From NCBI RefSeq assembly GCF_024763615.1, contig NC_077223.1, forward strand, positions 56,792,627 through 56,856,626: 64,000 nt of DNA, in the 5' to 3' direction. Positions 25,801 through 40,800 of the stretch are shown piece by piece. The notes beneath the pieces were generated by a model. That model ran no database searches. It was given only the letters and a program-made list of their open reading frames with translations, and was not told the origin of the DNA. Numbering within the stretch: position 1 is the first letter of the stretch; every line of letters starts with the position of its first letter. Origin of the DNA: Phlebotomus papatasi. Taxonomy: Eukaryota; Arthropoda; Insecta; Diptera; Psychodidae. The position numbers and the translations under genes are program-made.

Positions 25801-28800
25801 CTGGTGTTGGTCCCACGAAGTTCAAATATTCTAGAAAGTTGTAGCATTTGGTGAGATCTTTCGTTCAAGCCCTCACTCATCAAAATCGGTCACATAGAAC
25901 CGGAGATATGATTTTTTGAATTTTGTGAACTTTGACCCCTCATATCTCCGGTTCTGTTTTAACCACAGCGCGCATACGCACCATTTTGGAAACGTCCTAG
26001 ACTGGACTACAACATACTAAAATTTCATTAACTTGCACAATGCCGTTTTTGAGAAAAGTGACTTTGAATTTCGATGAATTTTGACGCTATCACAGCGCCA
26101 CCTGTGGTGACTTTTTGAACTTCCATCTGAAAGTGCTCATCGAGACGAAACCAAAAAGGTAAAATTTAGGCCGCTATGTTAATTAGAACCGGAGATAGAG
26201 GCCGGTCAATGTTCGAACTTTGACCCCTTATAGCTCGGGTCAGGGGTTTTAGATTGACTTAAGGTTTTTTTTGTTTGATAGGTATAATCAACGGCTACAA
26301 CATACTAAATTTTCAGCCCGATGCACAATGGAATTTTTGAGTTATTTAACTTTTAAGATTTAAAAATTTTCTTTTTAAAAAAAGCGCCCCTAGCGGTGGT
26401 TTTATGAACTTGCGATGTTAGAAGGGGAAGTGGCATTTCACGAGAGCTTTCCAAAAAGCCCTCACTTTTTAAATTCTGACAATTAGAACCGGAGTTATGG
26501 CCATTTTAAGAAATTTTTTTTGGACCCTTATAGCTCGGGTCAGGGGGGTCGGGGGACCTTAAGTTTGGTATTGATGGAAAGCTCTAAGGCCCAGCTATAA
26601 CATACTAAAATTTGAGTCCGCTGAATGCCATAGGGGCGGAGCTATTGAGAAAACAAAAAAAGGGGGGTCTTCAAAATGGCGGAAGGAGGGGTGGGGGGTG
26701 GGGGGTCTATGCACCAAGTTGCAATTTTCACCCGATATATAACCTTTGCCGAAAACCGCAAGTCGATATCTTTTTTAGTTTAGGAGCTATTAAGCTCCAA
26801 AGAGCGGCCGGCCGGCCGGCCGGCCGGGAACGTAACTTAGCCACATATATATTCGGAATCAGGAAGTGGCGAAACACATTTTGGCCAAATTTGAGGTCGA
26901 TCGGACGACATGAAATTTTGTTAGGATTATAGTAGGTGAGATTTTGTTAAGAATCTCACCTAATAAAGACGATAAACTGTCTACAAGGTTCTAAGCAACA
27001 CTCCTTAAATAGAAGGAATAAAAAAAAAACAATTTCTATTAAAGATATTACATTTCAAACTTGAGACTTTGGCGCTTGCATGCAACTATGCCGAAATTTG
27101 GCACACTTACCCTAAAAATTTTTCAAAAATTTAAAAATCTTGACGAAAACTTCTATGTATAAGTATGGACTTGACATTTTAACTGAAAATATCAAAGATG
27201 AGCGTCAATAAATTGATGATTCTCTGAAATGCTAAAACGGAGCAATTAACCACAATGGGCCCGGCTTTTGTCTAAATTTTCCATCTCTATGAGAAAATCA
27301 ATTTTAACATAATGTGATGAGTGGCGTCTGGCGATGAGAAATATCCACCTGAGTGTTTTGTCGAATGAGACTCAAATTTCAATAATGGATGCATTGATTG
27401 CTGAGTGAAGATGTTCTTTCACAAGCCAGGATCGAAGATGCTTCGAGATTGAGGTAAAATTGAGGCCTAAAACCTATCAGATTGTTAGCAAGTATTATTC
27501 ACGATGATATTGATGATTTGACATGAAATTGCGGGAAAAAGAGCGTCAATGTTGCTAGAATATGGCTTAAGACATGACAACACCATATAAGATATGCTAT
27601 GCTCATCATTCTCTTTTCCTCAATCTTCCAACATAGTCATAATCTGCAAAATACTCCAATGTGTGCATTTTGCAATCATTGAATTCTAATACATGTCCAC
27701 CATACACCACTTATCTATCCATAAATAAAGTGCAAGAGATCAACTTTCACATAACTGAATGCATCAGCTTTGTCATATAGCCAAGCAGCACTTTTTGTTG
27801 CCGTTTTAGCGTCTATCTTGGCATCGTGAGTCAAAGTGTCCCTCATCTTCAACATCGTGAGAATCGAGCAATGCAATAAATTCAAGCAACAAAACACACA
27901 CGGGAATCAATGTAATTTAATAATTTAAAGTGACGTTCTATTTCAACATCAAATCATACATAAAAAGTTTTTATATCCTCTTTCTCCACCATCCATTCCT
28001 TCCGACCTATTAATATACCACAAACCCAAAAGTTATCCTCAAGAAAATGATGCGTATTAGGCGCTCGTAAAAATTTCAGTCATCAAAAATCTCATTTCGA
28101 GGGGACAAATTTTATCAAGAAACTATTTGAGATTATATAATTAGTTCTCTGAATGATCGTAAAAGTTCTCCAAGTGAAAGGCTCTTCTGAAGCGATGACT
28201 GTGAGATGAAGTGAAAGATGTTCTATTTCATTGACTAAATACCAGTAACTTTTACTAAGAATTAACTTCACAAAATTGCCAATATAGCAGTCCAATAAAT
28301 GTCCGTTGAATTGACCGTTTTAATTTATTATTTGCCATTCTAAAGCACTTTAATTCACAATAAAGATGAAAATATTCTGAGAAAGTTATAAAATGCCTGA
28401 TGAGACGAAGAGTCACTATTACGACGAATTTATTATTTCGAACACATTTTTCCTAACTCAATTTTAGTTACTTTCAGATAGCTAAATTAATTTCTAAAGA
28501 TAGCTAAATTCCTCTTCAGGAGGGTTGTGTGGAACCTTGAAAACTAGTTTATCATCTTTGTTTTCTTTAAATCACTTCCTAAAATATTGAAAAATTAATA
28601 AAAATATGGGCATTGCTTTGGGTACTATTCCGGCCACTTTGAGTGAAATACCGGCCACCTATTTTCTGACCACCTTTGTCTGTGACGCAACGGATTGAAA
28701 ATTTCAAAACGTCAAACAGAACGAGTTTAATATTTAGTTTAATACGTTTATATGACCTACAAGACCTGAGATCTTCCGTGTAATTTGTCCTGAAGACCTG

Positions 28801-31800
28801 AAGAGTAGCATCTCAAATTTACGCGCAGATTGCCGTAGCAATTTACCCTTCCTGAACTCTTCCAAGGCCTTTTCCACATCATCATTTTCATAGAAGGGAT
28901 GGTTTTTTTCTCTGGACATTGTAGAACTCAGATATTGAAGAAAAATCATAAAATGAATAAGAAATTTATTAAAGCAAAAGATGTTGCCGGATTAGGCAAC
29001 ACTACCTGACCGGAGAGACGCTCACAAAGTATATACTTTTTACGCGAAATACAGGATCCAGCTGGAAAATTTTACCCTAAATTTAAAGAATGATTCACTA
29101 TTAACATAAACAGAAAGAATCTTTAATGAAAACTAATCAATTTTCATGAAAAAACCGAAGGAAAACCTTTTGCACTTCACCACAAATCAGAAGACTGCTA
29201 GAAACACAATCGATCTGTCACATTTTTTGTAAGACTCTTTCCACACTGAGTTTTTACAATGCAATTTAAATTCAAATTAAACCTAAAATTTAACGGTCTT
29301 TGTGTTAATACATCCTAAAATGAATAAATATTTAAAACCAAAATGAATTCATTGACTATTCGAAGATTACATACATAATTTTAATTTATTTATTTGCATG
29401 GCCGAAATTACACTCAAAGTGGCCGAAATTAGAAGCTGGCCGAAATTTGGCACACTTTCCCTAAACATTCAATATTACATACGCATTGATAAATCATATT
29501 ATAGCAGCTCTCCGTTAATATATAATGTATACTGAATTATGAACATTTTTAAAATGTGTAATTGATTAAAACTATGCTGACAATGGCTGGTGCATATGAT
29601 TGGATTCAAACATGCGTTGCTCATGAGTATTTAACAAAGAAGTGGCTATTGATGATATGTGGGATTCGTCAATCAGTGGTTATTGAAGATTAATTTTCGG
29701 ATGATTTATTAGAGGGAAATGTACATCCATGGCCAGTTAATAGTCCCATTGAAATGTCCAATAATTCTTGAAATCCTAAGGAGAATTTCCATAGCAACCC
29801 TCCTCGCCTCACGTTCAACATCAAAAGAACTTATATGTCTTCCACTATATGAAAATGCCACAGTGTCATGCAGAGCCAGCATAATCGTCTGAAAGTGTTC
29901 CTGCTGATTTTCGTATGAGTTTCCATAGTTCTTCATCCCTTCCTCTTGTAACACCTCTTTGGCCCATTCACCTTCCTCACTCAAAGAACACTTTGACTCA
30001 GTATTGGCTTTATTATAGTGAAGAATCACTTCTGTAAATATACATATCTATACATATATATCCATTTAATGCCTCCAAATGAACGCTAACATGTACACAC
30101 ATATAGAAAGGTATATAGATATAATGCACGATGCACAATATGAAATTGAGCTTGGATTGTTATAGAAACGTGACTAAATATCACGAAAGAAAAAAGTACA
30201 ATCTTGTGGTGCATTTCAACTCAGAAGACGGCAACATTTTTCGTTTGTATTATACAGTCACATTCACATTATTTATTCGCGAGGTACCATCTTCTTATTT
30301 TCTATGTCACTGAACGAAAATTTTTCCTATTGTTTAACGGAAAAATGCCCAATAGCATCCACAAATGCCTCGCAATTTTTTCATTAGGTCAATACATATA
30401 TATGTCAGGTAATTTCATCTATAAGCAAAATTTTCAATCTCTTTTATTTTATGCCACCACTCAAAGTTATTTCTCATATCGCTTTATTGATGAATAAAAG
30501 GTGAGGCGCTCAAAACCACAAAAGGTTGAATTTGGTACCTTATAAGAGAAGTGCAAAGAGACTTTTTAGAACATCACGATTCTCTCGCGATTGATTCACA
30601 TTATTTATTACTTATACGAATGAAGTTTGACGAGGGAATTCTATTAGTTCCCATCCAAATAATTCGCTGATATCACCAAGTTGACGTATGAATCACGATG
30701 AAGATTCGTATCTTCTCATTCATTTTTCTCTGCCCAAATGTTGAGACAAGGACTAATCTCAAACTATCTTTTATTAGTGATAAATATATCTATATTTACC
30801 ATTAGCAAAAAATTACAGATTTTTATTATTTCATCTATTAACCTCTATTACTATTAAAATATTTATTCGTTGGATGTTTTTTTTACATATAGGGGAAAGC
30901 GCGCTACCTTCGGACGGCTCAAGCTTCGGACAATTCAATTTTTTCTCTATGTTCCTTATGGTGTTCACTCATAGCTCTTTTCTGAATATATGAGGCATTG
31001 AACTAGCTATTGAAATATAATATAATATTACAAAGAGGCAAATTCAATTATAACACAATAAAAAAAATTATTTGTGCGAAGCATAAATCGTCCGAAGGTA
31101 GCGCGCTTTCCCCTACAGAGTACGAGAAGTTCTTATGTATCAATTAGTTCAGAAGGTTGATTTTCATCATCTAAGGTAGCAGTAAACCTGACTCTTTAAT
31201 TTCTTTAATATATAAAAATTTATAAATTCACATTTAAGTTAGATATTTATAAGTACACATTTAACCCTCAAACAGTGTTTTCTTTAATACACGATAAAAA
31301 GTTGTAAAAAATAAGAAAATGTTTTTTAGGATAATTACGATCCAATAAAATTGAAAAAACCATCCATTCTTCATTATCTCTTTTAGCGCTAGGTGAAAAA
31401 AAAATTTAAAAAAATTGAAACTCTTTTTGCCTTTAAAATTAACATTTTTATTTTTTTTTTATTTTTTAAATATAATAAAAAGTAGAATGACATATCTTTG
31501 AGTAAAAAATAAATTTATTTTAGTCAGATAATTTTAAATCGGTATTTTTATGGAAATTGGAAATGAGTTTTTTGCACAAATATTTTTTGTTGCTTTTTCT
31601 CTGACCTGTCACACAAAATTGGGGATAGCAACTAAACGAAGAGTGAAAATGAATTCAAACTTCCAAAGGTGTTAGTAAGACTATTACTGAGGACTTTATA
31701 TCACTTTTAAATAAATAAAAACTTTGCAATCGCAATAAATGTGATTTTTGTGAAGACCGGCTTGAGACTGTCTTACCTGATAGAGGGTTAAGTCATGGTG

Positions 31801-34800
31801 ATAAATAAAATCTTTATTTACAATACAATTGCTGTAAATTGAACTCCCTAGCTGAACAACATTTAAATTTAAAATTTGAAGTTATGAAGAAAATATTTAT
31901 GATATGCAAAAAGTATTTCTTGTTCATTTAATTTTGTTCATTCATTTAAGTTTGTGCGGAAATAGAGCTTCTACATAAAGGAGAATCCCTCAGTGGCAAC
32001 GACGACGTTCAATGTTGCAAGATAACAATTGTAAGCTTGAAAAACCGAAAGAAAAAAGTCAAAAAGAAAAGAATCAAGAAGAGGATGAAAAGTCATACAT
32101 TGAAAGTATTTCGATCTCAACGATAAATTACTAAAAAAAAAACTACAGTAGAACCCCGCTATAGGCCATCGCTCTATAGTCTACAATTTATCGAACGTTG
32201 ATTTTAAAACCCTGTTTTTAAGTTAGGTTATGTTTTGGCAAACTTTATTGAGTAGTTGTGATAATTGTGATCCATAATGAAGAGAGCGAGGACAAGTACC
32301 ATAATCACAAAGATAGTGGAAGCCGTCGAGCAATTTCAATACTAAAAGTCGTTGATAATTTTAGAAAATGACATGGACTGCGACCCAAAAGTGTCAAATC
32401 TGGAACCAAATATGGCCTATAGCGGGGCTCTACTGTACTTAATGTTCTTGTTCTTAATTTAGTTTTATAGATTTAACTAACATGAAATTCGTTTAAAAAA
32501 ATTAGGTCAAATTGAAGGATTAAAAAGTGTAGTATACCCCCCAAATGTTCAAGTTTGAGTAACTCTACTGTACTTATATTAAAAAAAAATTAAATATTTA
32601 TGTGCGTCTACGTTTCGTAAAATAATCGATCTTCTAAAATTATTTCTTCCATGTTTAGTAGTAAAATAATTAATGTATATTCACATGATATCCATGCACA
32701 CGTCAAAAATGAAAGTCATCAAAGCTCTATTGAGATAGTAGGTAACAAGGGTAACAAATAATATGAGAAACTTTTGCAATACAAATTTTGCAAAAGAAAA
32801 ACTGCAAAAAATAAAAGTCCAGACAAAAGGATGATTCCTTTGAAGTGAGGTTACTTTAAAGATGAACTTGGAAGAAATATGAATAGTCCTGAAAATGTGA
32901 ATAAGAATTGATGGGTGAATTCTTCATTGTCAAGTAAATACAATGGGAAATGCTTTTTCATTGCACTTTTAATACAGTGCTCACCTTTCCATCATCGTCT
33001 TTTAATAAGCAATTTGCATTTTTTTTTATCTGAAAAAGATATTCACCAAACATCTCAAAAGTATCTAAAGATTTCCATGAGTGACATCATGCTTGCTCAT
33101 TAATCATTGATCCTCATGACTGGATCTCCTTCTCTATACTACTTTGGGTATTATTTTTGGCTATTATTACAGGAAAAGCGTGGCAGACGGAATAAGTTTT
33201 ACGGATGGATGGAATTATCTTTCCTATTCATTCACCAACATAATATAATCACGACATTTGCAAGACGATTGATTGAATATTGAAATATACGGGTATAGGA
33301 TTTGCATAAAGTTTAGAGCTACTGTGAGAGATTTCAAACAAATCATTGACATAATATTTAATTTATTTGGCTTGATTGAAATGTTATGTAGCTTTTTATA
33401 CGATTGAGACATATATTTTCATGTAATTTTTCTGCAATCCTGAAACCACGATACCTAAAGTCATTAATTTCACTTTCAACTGAAGATCATCTTTCGTAAA
33501 AGTATTTTATGTAAATTATTTAATAATTTCAACCGACTTGTAAACACAGATGCTCAAGAGATCGCGACAAACATCGAAGCGATGTAAAGTGCTTAAACTC
33601 AAACCACAATATTAATTTTAAGTCTTTGGCAGACTTTCTGATACTGAAATAATGCGGGATTAAAATGATTCTCCACCATGGCATAGATGGCGAACACAAT
33701 TTTTTCGTTCATGTTTCATCGTATACACCGTTTGGTACCCTGAGGCGACTTAAAAATTTTAAACCGCATCATGAAATCTTTTCCCATCACGATACTTCTT
33801 GCCTATAAGCTTTTGTTGAGGACGAAAGAGTAGGGGTTTTATGAAAACTATTGATCAAATTTGTTGCATGAACAGTGTTATTTTTGGCCTTTACAAATCA
33901 TTTGCTTTGTATATAGTTCTCCTCAGTCGCACAATGTGTGAGTAACATATTCTGTGGTTTCAAATGTCTTTTATTAAATCTATGGAGACATAATATAAAA
34001 CAATTACTTGTGGCATATTGCCTACAATTAATTTCTTACAGTGGGAAAAATTTCATTTGGCTAATTTTAGGACTGTTTGAATAATTTAAAATAATTTTAA
34101 GATTAAAAAAAAATCATTGGAAATTGATTAACCCTTTAAGGACGAGAAGGTTTAAAATTGGGGGTCAGAAAAAATAATTTTTTCCGCTTTTATAGAGCAA
34201 AACATAAGTTTAGAAGGCGATAGGAAAAATTTAATTTTTGGGTCACCGGTGACCCAATCGTCCTTAAAGGGTTAAAGATTGAACTGCCATATACTTTAAC
34301 ATACAATATAGAAATGCCTATTCATGTACTCATTTGGTAGAATATACATACCTTCCCTTACCAAAGACTTCATCCCACTCCCATTATTAGAGCCAATTTC
34401 AAATTGTGTTCTTGTTGAATGTAAGGATTCCCCAGAACCATGATTGTTCCAGTCAGTTCAGCCCTTCTGTGAATTCATGATTGATTGAATAATGCATGAT
34501 TTGCAAGTATTGTTGCCAAATTGATTGGAAAGTGAATTCGGTGACAAATGCAAATTTTATATGAATGGTGAGCAAATTAGAGAAATTTAAATCTATAATA
34601 TCTGCGTTAGTGAAATTAATTGCACCTTATCGCGTTGTGTTTAGTAGAAAACTCAGTGTTAATTTAAGTGAAAGGGATTATTTTCAATTAAAAGCGGGTA
34701 AAAATTAATGTGCGGTGATATTTTATGGAAAGGAAACCTATTTCAGTCCCTAAGAAGCTTTTCTAGTTTTACTTCTTTCCTCATCCTAAAAGAAAATTAA

Positions 34801-37800
34801 TAAGGGAGAAGAATTTTCTTTAAGGAAAGAAGCGTGATATTAATTAAACTTCTCATTTTATAATCATTATCCATTTATTTTGTATACTGGTGTGTGTACG
34901 TAGTATTAATTTCAAATATTTATAGTTTGAGCCATCACATCTCATTGCTTTTTAAAAGTGTTAACCAAAGATGGTAAAAAAATTATTGTTGAATTGCTGC
35001 CTGATAATTGTGTAATATTCTCACAAATGATGATGGATTAAATGAAAATTCAAATTTGTATTTAAATATCTATCTGACTATATTATTTTCATGTTGGTTT
35101 CTCTATATACTTTGTGGTTTATTATTATTAAAATATATTGATGAAATTTTCTTCCACAAGAAATTGCACAAGAATAATGCCCCTCAACATGCATTTTATG
35201 TAATGATCATCATATACTGCATGCAGGCATTGTTTAGCAATATTGGAAATTAAATATCTGACTATTTTATGAGTAGAAAAAAGCACCTAAATGGTCTGCC
35301 ACGGTATTTGATTTATTGCTGAAGAGAGGGTTAAAACTTCATTTAACCATTTCATTAGATGTTTCTCTCTTCGCAGAAGAAATAAATCATGGGGACTTTT
35401 AATGCATAGCTTCATCATCTCATGGATTCAAATAATTCTTCATTAGACTCTTCTGTAAATTATTAATCGATGCGCTTCAACTTGCCACCAATTTCTTGAC
35501 TTTTATATTTTCCTTGACTAAGAAAAGGAATGTTGTTTCCTTGAAACATATATTTTCTCATAAACTTTTTACCTTGTGATTTGACAATAAATCCACGAAA
35601 CATGCTCAACTAATATCTTTGTTTAAATGTATTGGTAATACAAATCAAAAAACAGAAGTTGGAATAATCATTTCATTGGAAAGCATTTAGGTAAAAATAT
35701 TAAAAAAAAACTGCACTTCGGAAGTAAAATCAATTGATGAAATTTAATAAATTATGTAGTTTTGGGAGAGAGCTGTAAGTTGAACATATTGTGATGAAAA
35801 TTGATGGGTAAAACCAAATTAATGTTGCTAATGCAGTATGAAGTGACTGTGTATCAGAAGGGACACAGATGTCTTTCAACCCCGAATGACACTCATGACA
35901 CTCATAAATAAGAAGCCATCCACATGATGCAATGCGGGATTCTTACAAAATCTTTTCAGCAGCGAGATTTTCTTTTTCCAATATCTCCAATCGTCCATTG
36001 AATTTTTTGAGCCATCCTATAGATTTTTTTCGTGTTTAAATGGATCAGAGAAGAGATGGATGGTGTTTTTTTTGGATCGGGAGATGAAGTGAATACTCCG
36101 CGTAGGGACATTGATGTCTTGCGTCAGAAGATCCTTCCACATTTTTTCTGGGCATTTGTATAATCTTCTTAGAGGATTAGACCAAGAAAAGAGGAAGAGT
36201 GGGGAGAATGCATGAGAAAAATGAAAGGTTGTGAACCGTAGTAAATTCTATTCAACATTAAAGTCCTCCTCCTCCTTTTAGGTCGAAATAATTGAATTTG
36301 AGCGTATAGAACGAATGTGTTTAATTTTCTTTGTGCTACTACGAAGCGTTCCTTAAGACGAAAAGGACTTTTAATCCTTGCATTTCTTCCCTTCATTCTC
36401 TCTAATACTGTAGCATTTTAAAGAGATTTGAATTATTGAAAGACGATGTAAAGCAAAAATATCAAAAATACCCTCTTTTAGTGTTTTCTTGAATTAACAA
36501 TAGTTAGGGGTGTTTTTTCGCAGTGATGTGATTGGATCAAGGTGTTTAGTTTTTTTTACTGTGATGTACACTAATAGAAATTACTTACCTAGATTGCTGT
36601 GTAGTTTACAGTTTCTATTCTTTAAAAAATTAAGAATAAAGAAATATTGAAATTTAGTAATATATTAGTAAAAGGAAAAATATTAGTAATATTTTTTTTA
36701 AGGAGTGTGAATCCTATTCAGTAAAAGTGTGAAGTGTACTCGGCGCACGTGATTCATTCAGCCCTAGAATCGATGTCGCAAATTGATGATGATTGAGTTG
36801 CAAAGTCTACATCCCTTCTTTTGGTCCACCAAAGAATTGTATTGTAAGGGGAACAACAGTAGCAACAATAGCATCAATGTCAGTTAATGTAATTTCGTTC
36901 TTTCGATGTTGTATTTTGCCCCGAGGTACCATATGGTGGATGGCGCATTTATCCATGCGTTGAAATGAAATTAATTCCACTGTAATTGATACATAATAAA
37001 TGCACCTAGAGACGCTGAGCATTAATTCTCAAGAGGGACTCCTTGACGCTGAAGCACCAAAATCTAGAATTTCGTTGTGATGGTAACCTTTTGAGCGAAA
37101 AGTCGAGGGTGGACGGAAATTGCAATTTTCACATCAAGAGCACTCCCATTTATCACACCAACATTCTCCGGTGTATAGACGGGATTGGAAATTGTGAAAT
37201 CTCAACCCCAAAGAGATGTGGTCTTTCCCTTTTCTAAGCTTCTTCGTATGCGCCACGTTTCACGATAATAGCATGTGCGTATTCATAATATATTGCTCGT
37301 GTCAAATTATGCACGTGCACAATGGATTACAAATTGCAATTCTAACTTGAAACTTCCAATGCTCAATCATTTAGTTAGTAGAAGAACAATGAGGATTTGT
37401 GCAGATCGTACGCCAAATTGATGATAGGCTTTCATGCCGATGCTTTCGAATTGAGTGAAAGGGTATTTGACGGATTATCCTCAATGTGCACTTCCGAATG
37501 ATACACTCACGGTAATACAATTTATCACGCTCTTTTGGTTATACTAGTTAGAAGACAAAATATCAAACAATCAAAGAAATATTGTTAGCTCTCTACTAGT
37601 AAATAATTACTAATAATAATAATAATAACAATAATAACTAGCCAAGGAGTGTAACCTTTCTTCAAAAAAATCATTTTGTGTTTAAAATGATTAGTTATTA
37701 TAATAATTTTTCACCCAATTAACCACGTCAAGAGATATTACAAAGTAGAAGAAACTTTACATGAAAATTAAATTACACTCCCATCTCTAAATTAGGAAGC

Positions 37801-40800
37801 GTCCTTAAGAAAAATAAAACTTCGCAAGAAAGGCATTCCCCGCCAAGTTAAATCAATTAAAGTACTATTGAGAAGAGGTTGTTTTGACAGGTAAGATAGC
37901 AGAGATTGAAATATAATTTACGGCTGAAATTTAAGAAAATATCGTTTTGTGAGGGGTAACTGTAGGGGAGACTGGGGCAAAATTTGTCAAAATGAAAATT
38001 ACAATATTCAGTATTTTCTAAAATAAAAAAGACTTAGGCTTGACATTTTTATTATAGATAGCCTGAACCTTCTTAAACTTAAAAAGTTTCAAGGGATTCG
38101 AGGAAGGATTATATAAAATAAAAAATAATGAAATTTTAAGCCGTATTTTGGAATATTTGGCTTACAGAAAATATCAATTCTGATTAGCTCAATTTAAGCA
38201 CATTTCTCGTTAAGATAGAGAAAAATTATTTTCGACAAAGTTGTAGAGGAATAAATTTCCTATAAAAATATGTCTCTTTGATATTTTTAACGTTTGCGAG
38301 AGTAAAACGTCACAAATTTCCGAAGACTGACAAAATTTACCCCAGGAATTTTGAGAATCTCCACAAAATCGACTTTTAGAAAATGATTCGAAAATTATAT
38401 TTCTTTCGAGATAGAGGAAAATAGTCTTCTGCAATGTTGTAGAGCAGTAAATTTCGTATAAGAATATGCTCATTATAAAACGTTTAAGTTTTCTCAGAGC
38501 TCGTGAAAGAATTAAATTTGACAAGTTTTGCCTCAGTCTCCCCTACTGGCTGAATTTGACAATGCACAACTACAAATTTCAAAATATCTTTTCGATTTTA
38601 CATTGAAAAAGATGTGCCCAAGGCCAAGGGAATAAAGCTTTCAGCAGAATGTTTGAACTCCTGAGTTAATAATAAGCACCATTAAAACATGAGTCTCGCA
38701 ATGTTTGTTGGAATTGTTACCTTAAATGGTTCACAAAAAATATTATAGAGAGATGAAGCACCGATATTTCGAATGTCAGTGTTCAGTGAAATATTGCAAT
38801 AACATATTAATAATAAAATGATAAAACTTAAGATAGCAATGTGCTAGATTTCTTACATTTTGGAAATTACAAGAGAGAAAATCTCTAACTCATTTAACTC
38901 CTTTTACCTTATAATTTCCCCTTCCCCAATTCTGAGATACAGAAAGCTTCTTAAAGATTTAAATTTTAAACATCTAGTGTAACCATTACAGATTTTCTAG
39001 TTAGGCTAGAATGATACTCGATCTATTTCAATGTGACTCAAAAATTTCTCTATTTAAAAAGATTTGAATTTGAAAAGTCGTGCTCACGACCAGCCTTAAA
39101 ATCAAAGTAAAAGTACAAAGAAGTTTGACATATCCATTTCCAGCTTCGTTATTGTATTTCTGCACCTAAAAAAATGACACTTTAATATTAAAGATAAAGA
39201 TCTTTGTCGGTACATCATATAAACTTGCCAAAATCATCAAATTTTATTAAATACAAAAGAGCGCATTTTACTTAATAATGCATAGAAATGTCTGCTTGAA
39301 AAATCTCTAAAACACACTGAGAGAAATCCGAAAAAGTTAAAATAACTTTTCGGAAATGTTAATTTTACCCTGCAGTATTAATCCGAAATCGGTGTAAATA
39401 TTACCCTTTTTAGGTGTATTAGGGGTTAAAGCAACACTTTTTCATGTTAATATTACCTTTAAAAATGTGTAAAATTAACATTAAAAAATGTTGATATATT
39501 TTTACACCTAAAAAGTGTTAAAATTATGAGGAAAAAAAGTTAATCGCACACTCTTTTTTTCTCAGGGAAAAGTACCCCGGATCGGAATGTTAAGAGACAT
39601 GTTCGATATTTAGTTGAAAAGGGACAGATAATCCTAACCGGCTTATGTAGGTGAGATTCTTAACGTGAGCTAACTCGGAGTGCATGGAAATTCGATTTGG
39701 AGCTGAAGTAGGGAGACGCCATTCAGTTATCTTGAACCAAATTCGTGAAATTATACAAGTTTTGTATTTGAACCAAAATGTCAAGGATTTGGATGAACTG
39801 ACAGAAAAGTGTTATATGGGTGAAATGTAGACCAGAATGTTCTCTATAATTTTGCCGTAGAACTTGAACTCATCGATTACTCAGAAGCCAATATAAGCGA
39901 GGTTTTTTGTTTCTTAACTCGTTTTTTCATCCAGAGTTCCCCAAGTAGTCATTTGTTGAACTTCAACTATATCAAAGAATTGTTGTATTCTGTGGGATTT
40001 TCCATTTAAAACCCTATTTTAAGTGTCTTGGTGGAGTAGAGGCAGTCAAATTGGCATCTGAGTGATTTCAAAGCGTTATTATGGGAAAAATCAATTTTTT
40101 CACACTTAAACGGCAAAATCGGAGTGATAGCGTAGTCTGACCGGAAAATGATGTATGGACGAAATGTAGAGACAAATGTCCTCTACAATTATGTCGAAGT
40201 AATCATCAAAATCGGTTCAGCGACAGTCGAGATAATTGAGGTTATGTGATATTGAAAATGGTTTTTCGACTGTGGCGCCCCTGGTGTTGGTCCCACGAAG
40301 TACAAATATTCTAGAAAGTTGTAGCATTTGGTGAGATCTTTCGTTTAAGCCCTCATTCATCAAAATGGGTCACATAGAACCGGAGATATGATTTTTTGAA
40401 TTTCGTGAACTTTGACCCCTCATATCTCCGGTTCTATTGAAACCACAGCGCACATACGCACCATTTTGGAAACGTCCTAGACTGGACTACAACATACTAA
40501 AATTTCATTAACTTGCACAATGCCGTTTTTGAGAAAAGTGACTTTGAATTTCGATGAATTTTGACGCTATCACAGCGCCACCCGTGGTGACTTTTTGAAC
40601 TTCCATCTGAAAGTGCTCATCGAGACGAAACCAAAAAGGTAAAATTTAGGCCGCTATGTTAATTAGAACCGGAGATAAAGGCCGGTCAATGTTCGAACTT
40701 TGACCCCTTATAGCTCGGGTCAGGGGTTATGGATCGACTTAAGGTTTTTTTTTGTTTGATAGGTATAATCAACGGCTACAACATATTAAAATTTCAGCCC

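Noticed and set aside
26612..26932. 106-codon ORF MSPLNAIGAELLRKQKKGG in repeat M, also seen at 41102
   Set aside because: It runs through the GGCC simple repeat, differs in frame and length between copies and shows no domain. Its presence in two copies follows from the repeat itself.
25141..26966. Helitron classification for repeat M
   Set aside because: The right-end hairpin and CTAA resemble a Helitron terminus, but the left end does not begin with TC and a possible duplication is present at the flanks.
29709..30029. 106-codon minus-strand ORF inside CLCA intron 1
   Set aside because: Composition is somewhat protein-like, but there is no recognised domain, no second copy and no clear promoter or splice context. 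Transcript data would be needed to accept it.
37612..37640. CRISPR-like or other structured array at the AAT run
   Set aside because: It is a plain trinucleotide microsatellite; there are no spacers and the DNA is eukaryotic.
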